From: Rehmannia glutinosa
Lineage: Eukaryota > Streptophyta > Magnoliopsida > Lamiales > Orobanchaceae
Reading direction: 5' to 3'
Assembly: GCA_016081115.2 (NCBI GenBank)
Contig: CM071929.1
Span: 1,240,001-1,304,000, forward strand
Length of the DNA: 64,000 nucleotides
Shown: piece by piece, positions 35,534 to 47,054 of the stretch
How positions within the stretch are numbered: position 1 is the first letter of the stretch
How the letters are laid out: every line of letters starts with the position of its first letter
Notes under the pieces: model-generated
What the model was told of the DNA's origin: nothing
The model's input: the letters and a program-made list of their open reading frames with translations, nothing else
Databases searched by the model: none
Translations under genes and position numbers: made by a program

Positions 35534-36391
35534 GACGACAACAACAACAACAAACTAAGCCTTAATCCCACTACGTGGGGTCGGCTATACGGATCATATC
35601 GCGCCATCGTTTACGATCATAAGCCATATTTTCATTGATTTCTAGGTATAGCATATTTTGTTTAATAGCTTATTTCCAAGTCTTTTTAGGCCTACCTTTG
35701 CCTCTTTTGATTTGTGTGAGTGATTCCTACCTTCTAAACGTCGCACGGTGCATCTAAAGGTCTCCTATAAACATGTTCAAACAATCTTAATCGTGTTTCT
35801 CTCATTTTCTCATCTATTGGTGCTACTCCCACTTTGTTTCTAATGTGTTCATTTCTTATTCTATCTAATCTAGTGTGTCCGCACATCCATCTTAACATTC
35901 TCATCTCTCGCTACCCTCATTTTTTGTTCGTGTTCATATTTAGTCGCCCAACATTCGCTCCATAAAGCATTGCGGGCCTTATGGCCGTTTTATAAAATTT
36001 TCCTTTCAATTTTAATGGTATTTTACGGTCACAAAGAATAGAAGATGCACTCCTCCATTTATTCCAACCCGCTTGAATCCTATGTGTGACATCTTTATTG
36101 ATTTCTCCATTCTCTTCAATTATAGATCTTAAGTATTTAAAACTCTTTGTTATACTCACTTCCCTGTCCATCAATTTTAACTTTCGTCTCATTGTTCTGT
36201 TGTTTTTACTAAAGTGGCATTCAATGTATTCTGTTTTAGCCCCGCTTATATTAAGACCTTTTGATTTGAGTGCTTCTCTCCAAACTTCCAATTTTGTATT
36301 TACTCCTTCCTTGTTTCATCAATTAAAACTATATCGTCCCACAAATAGCATGCATTCGGGGATGAATTTTTGTAAGTGTTTAGTGATTTGA
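35534..36391 (-). mobile_element. RTE-clade LINE 3' fragment in exon 3 of copy 5
   Basis: Minus-strand frame 35917-36291 matches the C-terminal part of plant RTE reverse transcriptases: KTEYIECHFS, then FKYLRSIIEENGEI, VTHRIQAGWNKWRSASSILC and GKFYKTAIRPAMLYG. The 3' UTR on the + strand shows CCCACTACGTGGGGTCGGCTA, and the element ends in a short (TTG)n tail in its own orientation (CAACAACAACAACAA on +, about 35538-35552), as RTE elements do. It is 5'-truncated, keeping only about 860 bp, and some exon 3 bases are lost at the joint. Confidence 0.82.
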
Positions 36392-37062
36392 CTCCATAGA
36401 GAAAAAGCCAAACTCACTCGCAACTATTGCGGTTGTCATTTATTCCGGATGGAGGTCAAAACACAATTAACTTTGTCAACGAAAGTGCATTATTTCCAAA
36501 TAATCGCTTTTATTAAAGGATTCATAATGATTCTCTTTTTGATAGATATCTACCGAAAACAAATAGAAAATTAAAAGCTATAGCCAATGAATCGCATTCC
36601 TTGCTAAGAGGTATCATCGACAAAAGATGGAAGGCCATAGAGAGAGGAAGCTATTCTGGCGATGATCAAATTCCAAATCGATCAAGAACATGGAAACAAG
36701 AATGCGGGAATGAGTATTGAAGATGTAATTGAGGAGTGCAAGCTATTCCACTTTGTCTTGGTTCTCGAGACAACCTCGAGTTTGCTTGTGTGGACTATGG
36801 TTTTGCTATGCCAACATCCGAATGGCAAACTCAAGCTAGAGAAGAGGTTATGCGAGTTTTCGGAAATTCGGATCCATCCATGTTTTGAAGGCTTAAATCA
36901 ACGAAAAACCGTAAGATCTTCTCTATTGAAAGTTTCAATACCATGTCGCTTTAAAATACTTTTAATTCGACAATTCATCATCCTGGAGAATGTAAGAATT
37001 TATCGAAAAGGGTTGTGTAGCAATATAGTTTTTGCCTTGTCTATGAAAGCTTTTTCCTTAGG

Positions 37063-37312
37063 GCAAATCACAAAAACTACCCCTGAAAAATTAGCGTAAT
37101 TACAAAAATCCAATTATCCTTCAAAGTTACAAATACTCCGGTATTAAAACACCCTTGTGGTTTGTATTAATTATCAAATACAACCATTTTGAGGGTGTAG
37201 TTTGTAAAATAAGAATCCCGGATATCAAGGGGCTATTTGTAATTTTGAAAGGTAGATGGACTTTTGGTAATTAGATCAATCTCATCAATTTTCTTGTAAT
37301 TAAATCTTTGTC
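37063..37312. repeat. TAATTACAAA-family element in intron 4 of copy 5
   Basis: AATTAGCGTAATTACAAAAATCC at left and TTCTTGTAATTAAATC at right; same position as in copies 2 and 3. Confidence 0.5.
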
Positions 37313-37708
37313 CTAACATCTAGACTTGACAGGTGACCATGATCCCCGCAAGAAGTACTAAGATTGTACCCACCGACACCATTGATAGTCCGAGGCTCTA
37401 CTGAGACGGTGGAACTAGGAAACCCGACAATTCAAGAGGGTACATTTGACATTACTAATAGGCCTACTCCATAATGATCCCGAAATTTGGGGCAAAGATG
37501 CAAAGGATTTCAAACCTCGGAGGTTTCTCAAGGAGTTTCCAATGCGACAAAGATCCAATCCTCTTTCATACCATTCGATTCGCCCTAGGATTTGCATCGG
37601 CGAACTTTGCAATGATTGAAACCAAATTGGCTCTAGCAATGATTTTACGCAATCTCGAATCATTATCGGGTCTTAAACTAGTGTGTGTTCATTTTCAAAC
37701 GTTGAGAT

Positions 37709-38359
37709 TGTTAGTCTACCCATGTAGGCGGACTTTTTCCACCCATGTGAATTATAAAGTTTTGTCAACAATTGCAACTAAATGTGTCTTTCAAGAATTG
37801 AAAGCAAAATTGAACAAGCAATTGTGGCGTAAATTGTTGAACAAATTTCTTTGCAAATCTTTGGCAAAGATTCTCGCATCATTTGCCTATAAATAGGCAT
37901 GCTCGGGTAAAGAAGAAGACACACCAAGCAATTAGCATTTTAGCAATTGCAAGAGAAGAGAGAAAATAGAGAGTAGAGAGATTTCTATAAGTGTGTGTTT
38001 TGAGTGAAGAAAAAGGGAGAAAAATTAGTAGTAATTTTTCATTCTCACCCAAAATAGCATTCCTATTTTTTCGGGTATTCCAAGTTGAGCAACTTGAGAT
38101 ATTTTGTTTATCCCCTATATTTAGGGAGAAATTTTGTAAGCCTACTATACATTTAGTGGAGGATTTATCTGGACTACGGTCTCGTGGTTTTTCCCAAATT
38201 GGGTTTCCACGTAAAAATTCTTGTGTTCTATTTTTATCGTCTTGCACTATTATTTGGTATTCTTGGTTTGGTTCCCAGTTTTAATCCAAACTAAGTGGGA
38301 AAAGATTTTACTATTTCATTTTGTGCGGTGTCATTTATTTTGGCACTCTTTTCGCAACA
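37709..38359 (+). repeat. Copia-2 5' LTR
   Basis: 651 bp. Contains the TATA-like CCTATAAATAGGCATG near 37886-37901, expected for the retroelement promoter. Differs from the 3' LTR by small changes, many at CAG/CTG sites (GGCGGAC vs GGCAGAC; TATCTGG vs TATCCGG). Confidence 0.9.
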
Positions 38360-38393
38360 AGTGGTATCGAGCCACGTTGTTGCGGATTAAAAA

Positions 38394-39180
38394 ATGGAGG
38401 AATCGACATCTGTTGGTGGGATGTTCAAACTCAACGGATCCAACTACAATATTTGGAAACCGAGTATGTTGGATCTTCTCTACTGCAAGGATCTTTATTT
38501 GCCATTGAAAGGTGATACTGCCAAACCAAAAGATACAAGTGATGACGAGTGGAAAATCCTACGTAAAAAGCGTAGGATATATCCGGCGTTTCCTTGAGCA
38601 TAGCATTTTCCATCATTTTGCTAATGAGGAAAAGGCTGATGTTCTGTGGAAAAATATTGAAACCATGTTTGAGAGGAAAAATGCCTTGAACAAAGCTTCT
38701 ATTATTAGAAAAATTGTTCGACTCAGATACACGGAAGGTGCGAACATGACGGAGCACCTAAATGCGTATCAGGGTCTGATAAATCAATCTACCACAATGA
38801 AAATATCCCTTGATGATGAAGTAATTGCTTTATTCTTTGCTTTCGATTCGTTACTGGCGGTTGGGACACGCTTGTGGTGTCGATCAAGAACTCGGCCCCG
38901 AATGGTGAACTCGATATGTAGATGGTCAAAGATTGTATTCTTAAATGAAGAGTCGGAAGAAAGGAGTTAGAATATTCTCATCGAGTCAAAAGCTTTAGTA
39001 AATGAAAATGACAAACGGGGGAAGGAGCAAGTTTAGAGGTTCTCAAAATAAAAGAGACAAATCCAGGGGAGGTCCAAATCAAGAAGGACTTCAAATGTCA
39101 TTATTGTGGTGGTCCAAATCACTACGAGAGAGATTGTAGAAAGAAGAAAAGAGATCAAAAGAATGGAAATAATGAAAACA
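38394..39180 (+). pseudogene. Copia-2 gag
   Basis: ATG 38394 opens MEESTSVGGMFKLNGSNYNIW, the copia gag N-terminal (UBN2-like) pattern. A frameshift near 38572 moves to the frame with GYIRRFLEHSIFHHFANEEK and RKIVRLRYTEGANMTEHLN. Further shifts occur after 38870. A perfect CCHC zinc knuckle, CHYCGGPNHYERDC, lies at about 39096-39138, binding packaged RNA in intact elements. Confidence 0.85.
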
Positions 39181-39347
39181 AGATCGATGACAAAGACACT
39201 CTCACCATTAGCGATTGATGGTGATGTTGTCATCATTTGTGATGATGCTTATATCGATTCGCATGCCGTGAGGCGGATTTGGATTATTGATTCAGAGCTT
39301 CATATCATATCACACCTCATCGTGATATGTTTACATCATACACCGGT

Positions 39348-39568
39348 TGTAATACCCGAATCTCAAACTACTCGTTTGATTAAAATATTTAAAGTTATTA
39401 TTAATTATATATATATGTAAGGAAAAACAAAAAAAATAATATATATGTATGTATACATTTATATACACATGGTACATATATATATATATATATATTAAAT
39501 GTTAATAGAGCATACATATCCACACATAGTACGATAGATATGGTCTGACCTTTAACATGCAGACATGA

Positions 39569-39605
<37 letters not shown>

Positions 39606-40429
39606 GTTATTATAATACAATTTAAGATTGATGTTAATGCTTAGCATAACCGCCTAGTTTGTCAAATGACAAACACACATCTTTCCCATTTGCAAGAGAT
39701 ACACGCGGATTGACACGAATCGAATTTTCTGACTTTAAAATGTAGTATATATATGTGCGTAAGACTTCATTGGACTAGAGAGAAACATTCGGCCAAATAA
39801 GAAAAGAAAATGAGGCAACAAGCAGTGTGATCGGATCCGTAGGGTCCTTATGACACCATTCATACACCTTTGCATAAAGGTGGGGTAACTCTTTATCCGT
39901 AAGTGTGTCGTCTTTATTATAATCATTGTTGTTCCATGTGTCGTTTATTTGAACAAATGAATGAACTCTCCTTCGGGAAGTCAAAGAATGAATGAATGGG
40001 ATTCACCCGGGTAATCCAAATGAAATGAATCCTTCGGGATTAATCTTTAGCTAATGGACCGTCTCTCACGAGTGGGTGCAGTCAACAATGAATGAATGGT
40101 TCTTATGAACTGTATGCATGTGACAATTGGTTATAACTGCTTGCGGTGTTCCCCACTGAGTTTTATACTCATTCCACATTTATTATGTTTTTATTACAGG
40201 CCGAGGGATAGGGCGGTTGGTTCGACGCGACAACGGGCAACGTGTCTCCTCCCTATTTGTTAAAATGTGGGCTATTAATATCATATATTTTGGGTTCTTT
40301 TAAAAAGACGATATTTTACCAAGCTATTAATGTTAACAAGTTTTCCATTAAGCTTCCGTTATTATAAAGTTAATTATATGAAAAGTAAGTTTTAGTGTCG
40401 TTTCCGGGCTTAGCGGGTTCGGGCGTCAC
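39348..40429 (+). repeat. Nested element 5' LTR
   Basis: 1082 bp; contains long (TA)n tracts at about 39478-39494 and 39572-39602. Differs from the 3' LTR chiefly at CAG/CTG sites and in (TA)n length. Confidence 0.88.
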
Positions 40430-41901
40430 GAGGTGGTATCGAGCATATCTATTTTTCGTAGATTTGTAAAAAAAAAAAGAAAGATATTGTCAAGGGAAGA
40501 GAGACATGTACTCAAATCAAGTCGTGCGCCTATTCGAAGGTAATGCATGATTTAAAGGCTTTTCTACTTATGAAGCATGAATTATGTTAAGAATGGATTT
40601 AAATGGTTTTATCGTATCAAGATGACGAGTTTTCATAATAAATTGTGATACAAAAGTATTTAAAGTTGATGCGATTCAAATATGATTAATGCATCCAATA
40701 TTATTATTTTGAAAGAAATTTCATGAGAACTTATCTTGTGATTTTTTTAAAACATTTCATGAACTTTCATGCCGAGTTTCCACAATGATGTATAACCATA
40801 GAATTGAGATTTGACTACAACTTTAGAATCTTTTAGAAATTATTTTTCTTTATGGTTTAGATTTCCTATTAGGCATACACAATTAGGAAATAATGGAGAG
40901 TTAATTGGTATTTTAGGGCGATATATGATATATATATATGGAGAATGTGCGATCTATGGACCAGAGATTCCTTGATTATACTATATTAATAGATTACAAA
41001 GTGTCTGAGCAATTGATGGGCCCATAATCCACAAGTTCCTAGCTTCGTTGAGATTGCACGATTAAACATTAAATACATGGTATTTGGGATAATGATATAA
41101 TGATAGATTAGGATAGATGCAATATACTTGAATAGATTTTTGATAAGTTTGGGAAGATTGAAACAAGAAATTGCCGGACTGTGGTTATTGGGTGATGATC
41201 ATATTGCCCCTTTCAATTGGGTTTATCAGTTAGCTTGAAGGTGTTGTAATATCAAAGAATTTTTTTAAATATCTGGTATTGAAAGAGGTTGTATTCAGAC
41301 AACTTAAAGTTATAACAGATATTAATGAATTTGGGTTATTGTTCACGTTGATGGATTTTTAGGCATATATATATATATATTCCTATAAGTAAGAGAATTA
41401 TTTAGTGCTACGATTAAGAGACGAATTATTATATAATGTGTAAAAAAAAAAAACTTACTTAAATATTGCGAAATACAATTATCTCTTATTATTGTGTATC
41501 ATCTCGAGCCCATGAACTATTAGAAAGAATGATCTAGACTCGACGATGTATTGGAGCTTTATATTTTTCTATAAAGTTAAATAGGATTGAATATATTATC
41601 AAATTTGATGAATTTTCTTAGGATAAAATTTTTGAATAAGTTATTGGGATAGTTCCTTCTAAGGTTCCACACCATAGAAATGATAAGTTATGATTTCATA
41701 AAAACGATCTGAAAAACTCGGGTCGTGCACGATTTGAAAGTATATAAATGCATTCCATATGCAATTTACCAAAGATTGACCTTTTGGTTACGAAATTTGA
41801 AGAAGGATATTGTTTCTTTTGGGTAATATGGGAATCAAATAAGGGATTTATATTTAGATGAACAAAATTTCGAGGACGAAATTTTTATAAGGAGGATAGA
41901 A
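40430..41901 (+). other. Interior of nested gypsy-like element, non-coding
   Basis: PBS-like start, then AT-rich sequence without a frame longer than about 60 codons; no protease, RT or integrase motif seen on either strand. Confidence 0.7.
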
Positions 41902-42972
41902 TGTAATACCCCGAATCTCAAACTACTCGTTTGATTAAAATATTTAAAGTTATTATTAATTATATATATATGTAAGGAAAAACAAAAAAATAATATATAT
42001 GTATGTATACATTTATATACACATGGTACATATATATATATATATTATATGTTAATAGAGCATATATATCCACACATAGTACAGGATAGATATGGTCTGA
42101 CCTTTAACATGCAGACATGACCAATATATATATATATATATATATATTATAATAGTTATTATAATACAATTTAAGATTGATGTTAATGCTTAGCATAACC
42201 GCCTAGTTTGTCAAATGACAAACACACATCTTTCCCATTTGCAAGAGATACACGCGGATTGACACGAATCGAATTTTACAGCTTTAAAATGTAGTATATA
42301 TATATGTGCGTAAGACTTCATTGGACTAGAGAGAAACATTCGGCCAAATAAGAAAAGAAAATGAGGCAACAGTGTGATCGGATCCGTAGGGTCCTTATGA
42401 CAGCACCATTCATACACTGCATAAAGGTGGGGTAACTTTTTATCCGTAAGTGTGTCGTACTGTTATAATCATTGTTGTTCCATGTGTCGTTTATTTGAAC
42501 AAATGAATGGACTCTCCTTCGGGAAGTCAAAGAATGAATGAATGGGATTCACCTTTGGGTAATCCAAATGAAATGAATCCTTCGGGATTAATGTTAGCTA
42601 ATGGACCGTCTCACAGAGTGGGTCAGTCAACAATGAATGAATGGTTCTTATGAACTGTATGCATGTGACAATTGGTTATAACTGCTTGCGGTGTTCCCCA
42701 CTGAGTTTTATACTCATTCCACATTTATTATGTTTTTATTACAGGCCGAGGGATAGGGCAGTTGGACTGACGACAACGGGCAACGTGTCTCCTCCCTATT
42801 TGTTAAAATGTGGGCTATTAATATCATATATTTTGGGTTCTTTTAAAAAGACGATATTTTACCAAGCTATTAATGTTAACAAGTTTTCCATTAAGCTTCC
42901 GTTATTATAAAGTTAATTATATGAAAAGTAAGTTTTAGTGTCGTTTCGGGCTTAGCGGGTTCGGGCGTCACA
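41902..42972 (+). repeat. Nested element 3' LTR
   Basis: 1071 bp; retains CAG/CTG at most positions where the 5' LTR shows CG or altered text. Confidence 0.88.
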
Positions 42973-45960
42973 CCGGTGGTAGCTTTGGCAAAGTCGAATG
43001 GCCAATCATGGTGTGACGGAGGTCGTTGGCATAGGTAACATCATATTAAACACTGATACAGGAAGCAGGCTCACGCTCAAGGATGTCAGACATATTCCTG
43101 ACATTCGGCTCAATATTATTTCCACTGGCAAGCTTGACGATGCTGGCTATGACAATCACTTTGGTGAAGGAAAATGGAAGCTCACCAAAGGCTCTCTCAT
43201 TGTCGCTAAGGGACAGAAGCAGAATTCTTTGTACCTGATGCAAGCCAGATTATCCAATGGAGAGGTAAATGCAATTGATAAAAGTTCCTCCATTGAGCTA
43301 TGGCATAAAAGGCTCGGACATCTAAGTCGAAGGGCTTGGAAGTTCGACCGAGAAAGAAACTTCTCCCGGAGGTAACCAAAGTATGCCCCTACAAACTTGT
43401 GTTGATTGTTTAATTGGAAAACAACACGAGTTGCTTTCAAGAGTTTTTCACCTTCAAGAAAATCTTATCCACTAGATCCGTGCATCTTGATTTATGCTAC
43501 ATGAAAGATAGAAGTCTTGGTGGTGCAATATATTTTGTCACATTTATTGATGATTTCTCTAGAAAAGTCGGTGCTTTGCTTTGAAATCTAAAGATCAAGT
43601 TCTGGGTATCCTTAAGAATTTTCAAGCAAGTGTTGAAAGAGAAACGGGAAAGAAGGTCAAGCGTGTTCGTGGCGACAATGGTGGTGAATACCAGGTCCAT
43701 TTGAACAACATTGCGGGGATCATGGAATCAAGCTTGAGAAGAGTGTTCCAAAAACTCCTCAACATAATGGCGTAGCAGAAAGAATGAACAGACAATTTGT
43801 GAACGAGTCAAATGTATCTTTGTCACATTCCAATCTACCCAAATCCTTTTGGGGTGAAGCAATGAGGACTAGGTTGATCTAATCAACCTTTCTCCATCAG
43901 CTCCTCCGGGTGGCGACATTCCGGATAGAGTTTGGTGGAAAAGATGTTTCCTACAAACACTTGAGAGTGTTTGGTTTGCGGCGTTCGTGCATATTCCAAA
44001 AGATGAACGATCCAAGCTTGATGATAAGACCAAGTCATGCATCTTCTTCAGGTTATGGCCATGAAGAATTTGGCTATAGGTTATGGGACCCGATCAAGAA
44101 GAAAGTTATCGAAGCGAGAGATGTTGTGTTCCTTGAGGATCGACAATTGAAGATACCAAACAGTTGAGAAATCTGATTCAAACCAATATGTTCCTCGATG
44201 ACGTAGATCCGTTTCTTCTCCTAGAAACTAGAATCATGGGGGAAGTGCAAGAGCAACACCATGATACAACCGGTGATGTCCCTCCGGTTCCACCACCAGA
44301 AGATACGGCTAGAAGGTCCACGGCACAAAGACAACCTTCAACCAGATATAGCCCACATGAGTATGTAATGCTCTTTGTGGGGAGAACCACAGAGTTTCGC
44401 AGAGGCCATATCACATGATCGAGAAGGATATGTGGATGGAGGCCATGAAAGAAGAGATGAGCTCTTTTGCGGGAGAATCATACCTATGACTGGTAAAGCT
44501 ACCAAAAGGTAAGCGTACTCGAAAAATAAATGGGTTTACGGGTTGAAGATGAAGAGCATAGCTTACAACCAAGGTACAAAGCTAGCCTGGTTGTGAAGGG
44601 TTTCAATCGAGAAAAGGGTGTTGATTTTGAAGAAATTTTCTCACCGATGGTGAAGATGTCCTCAATCGAGTTGTTCTTGGGATAGCCGCGACTTGGACCT
44701 GGAGATTGAACAACTTGATGTGAAGACCGCATTTCTTCATGGAGATTTGAATGAAGAAATCTATATGGAGCAACTTAGGAAGGGTTCAAAGTCAAAGGTA
44801 AGGAGAACTTAGTATGCGAGGTTGAAGAAGAGCTTGTACGGCTTAAAACAAGCTCCAAGACAATGGTACAAGAAGTTTGACTCCTTCATGATGACCATGA
44901 CTACAAAGGAGATTAGCCTCCGATCACCGTGTGTATTCTTTAAGAAATTCGGTGATAATGATTTTATCATACTATTATTGTATGTGGATGATATCTTTGA
45001 TTGTAGGTCGGGATGCCGCAAGATTGAGAAGTCAAGAAAGAACTTGGCAAGTCTTTTGCGATGAAAGACTTAGGATCGGCTAAGCAAATCCTTGGGATGA
45101 AAATCTCAAGAGACAGAGCAAGTAGGAAGCCTGGCTATCTCAAGAAAAGTACGTTGAGAAAGTTCTTGAAAGATTCAATATGAGCAAGTCAAAACGTTCA
45201 AGATTTCACTTTGCGGGTCACTTCAAGCTCAAAGACAATGCAATGTCCCACAAGTGAGGAAGATAAAGCGAGAAATGCAAAAGGTTCCATATCTTCTAGC
45301 GTTGGCGCGTTTGATGTATGCTATGGTATGTACTAGACCGATATTGCTCATGCGCTTGGTGTTGTTAGCCGTTTTCTCTCTAATCTAGGAAAGATCACTG
45401 TCTGCAGTGAAATGGATATTTCGGACTTGAGAGGTACTTCAAAATATTGTCTAAAATTTGGTGATGACCAAACTGTACTAGATGGATTTAGATGCAGATA
45501 TGGGCTGGTGATATTGATTTGAGAAGTCCACATCCAGGATACCGATGAGATTTGCAGGGGAGCTATCTCTTGGCAATCAAAACTTCAAAATGCGTGGCAT
45601 TATCCACAACCGAAGCCGAGTACATAGTCGTGACGGAAGCTTGCAAGGAGATGTTGTGGTTAAAGAAGTTTTACAGAATTAGACTTGAAGCGGGGAAAAG
45701 TACACACTCTCCATCGTGAATGTCGAGTGCAATCCACTTGAGTAAGAACTCGTCATTCCACTCAAGGTCAAAACACATTGATGTGAGATACCATTGGATT
45801 CGGGACGTGCTTGATGAAAAGTTGATGCAACTTGATAAAGTTCACACTAATGAAAATGGAGCAGATATGCTGACAAAGTCTTTACCAAGAGATAAGTTTG
45901 AAGCTTGCAGAAGCAAAGCAGGTTTGGTTGATTTGCCACACATGGTTGGAGGGGGAGAAT

Positions 45961-46603
45961 TGTTAGTCTACCCATGTAGGCAGACTTTTTCCACCCATGT
46001 GAATTATAAAGTTTTGTCAACAATTGCAACTAAATGTGTGTTGAAGAATTGAAAGCAAAATTGAACAAGCAATTGTGGCGTAAATTGTTGAACAAATTTT
46101 TGCAAATCTTTGGCAAAGATTCTCGCATCATTTGCCTATAAATAGGCATGCTCGTGTAAAGAAGACACACAAGCAATTAGCATTTTAGCAATTGCAAGAG
46201 AAGAGAGAAAATAGAGAGTAGAGAGAGATTTCTATAAGTGTGTGTTTTGAGTGAAGAAAAAGGAGAAAAATTAGTAGTAATTTTTCATTCTCACCCAAAA
46301 TAGCATTCCTATTTTTTTCGGGTATTCCAAGTTGAGCAACTTGAGATATTTTGTTTATCCCCTATATTTAGGGAGAAATTTTGTAAGCCTACTATACATT
46401 TAGTGGAGGATTTATCCGGACTACGGTCTCGTGGTTTTTACCAAATTGGGTTTCCACGTAAAAATTCTTGTGTCCTATTTTTATCGTCTTGCACTATTAT
46501 TTGGTATTCTTGGTTTGGTTCAGTTTTAATCCAGCTAAGTGGGAAAAGATTTTACTATTTCCGCTGTGTCGGTGTCATTTATTTTGGCACTCTTTTCGCA
46601 ACA
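45961..46603 (+). repeat. Copia-2 3' LTR
   Basis: 643 bp partner of 37709-38359; TATA-like CCTATAAATAGGCATG at about 46135-46150. Confidence 0.9.
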
Positions 46604-47054
46604 GAGATTTGTTCAACTTCTCCTGTGTATTCAATTTGGGACAGCACATGTACCGGACTGGAAAATACTACTGAAGTAAAGTGGAAACATCTTTTGATCT
46701 GGGTGGAAATTGTATCCTATAAATAGTGTCACTATTTTATTTTCTTGACAAAGTGTGTCACAAATTAATCATTCTCAGTTGCTCCTGAAATTCCTGTATC
46801 TTTTGTTACTGTATTAAATAAAGATTGCATATGTTTTACTATTTAATTATCTTAATATAAAATTCATTTAAAATACAGTGGCATTACAATTTCTTTTATT
46901 TTTGGAAACGATAATTTTTATAGCACGACTCAACAATAAAGTGATACACATCCTGAAGCCTACTGGCATTAACAGTTTGATGTTATAGTATGAATAGGGA
47001 ATTGGTTGATTGGAAAATAAGATGAAATTGGATTTTAACGTCAGAATGGCATAA
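46604..47054. other. Flank of copia-2, no gene seen
   Basis: Resumes the 3' flank of P450 copy 5 at the GAGAT TSD. No recognisable frame. Confidence 0.4.

Larger units (their letters stand above)
28122..37675 (+). pseudogene. CYP72A-type P450, copy 5 (disrupted by three TEs)
   Basis: Exon 1: 28122-28347 plus 33160-33199, split by copia-1; it also lost 14 bp (GTAGTAGCTGCATC in copy 7) between CATC repeats, removing part of the membrane anchor. Exon 2: 33287-34593, split by a hAT-like element at 33332-34417 and with 2 nt lost in GTATTTGAAGCC. Exon 3: 35366 to 36454, split by an RTE LINE fragment. Exon 4: 36546-36910 with a lost stretch after GCGATGAT. Exon 5: 37333 to about 37675, with haem-loop damage and about 110 bp lost after AATGATT. 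Many small changes in exons 3-5 fall at CAG/CTG sites and may be base-call artefacts, but the insertions and large deletions are real losses. Confidence 0.88.
39348..42972 (+). mobile_element. Nested non-autonomous Ty3/gypsy-like LTR element, TSD CCGGT
   Basis: LTRs 39348-40429 and 41902-42972 (TGTAATACC ... GTCACA). TSD CCGGT at 39343-39347 and 42973-42977, inside the copia-2 protease frame. PBS at 40434 reads TGGTATCGAGC (canonical TGGTATCAGAGC). Purine tract AAGGAGGATAGAA abuts the 3' LTR, after GAGGACGAAATTTTTATAA, wording typical of Ty3/gypsy chromovirus 3' ends. The interior is only about 1.47 kb with no gag or pol frame, so movement must depend on another element's proteins. Confidence 0.9.
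39240..45955 (+). pseudogene. Copia-2 pol (protease, integrase, RT, RNase H), interrupted and frameshifted
   Basis: Protease: WIIDS then GAS site (one base missing, about 39278-39300), interrupted by the nested element, continuing at 42978 with GGSFGKV and KDVRHIPDIRLNIISTGKL. GAG-pre-integrase: ELWHKRLGHLS near 43297. Integrase: YFVTFIDDFSRK near 43530, RGDNGGEYQ near 43668, PKTPQHNGVAERMNR near 43750. RT: KLAWLVKGFNREKGVDFEEIFSPM near 44580, LDVKTAFLHGDLNEEIYME near 44710, KKSLYGLKQAPRQWYKKFD near 44822, catalytic YVDD near 44980. RNase H: STTEAEYI near 45605. C-terminus: SKHIDVRYHWIRD and GADMLTKSLPRDKF, ending LVDLPHMVGGGEL at the purine tract. Order is IN before RT, hence copia. Most breaks are 1-2 base indels. 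Confidence 0.85.
37709..46603 (+). mobile_element. Copia-2: Ty1/copia LTR retrotransposon, TSD GAGAT
   Basis: LTRs 37709-38359 and 45961-46603 (TGTTAG ... CAACA). TSD GAGAT at 37704-37708 and 46604-46608. PBS at 38362 reads TGGTATCGAGCC; the canonical tRNA-Met PBS is TGGTATCAGAGC, one A longer. Purine tract GGTTGGAGGGGGAGAAT abuts the 3' LTR (45944-45960). Inserted about 30 bp past the end of P450 copy 5 and itself host to the nested element at 39348-42972. Without the nest it is about 5.3 kb. Confidence 0.93.

Noticed and set aside
37709..46603. Integrated plant pararetrovirus
   Set aside because: Integrase precedes RT, LTRs and 5-bp TSD are present and no movement or coat protein is seen: it is a Ty1/copia element.
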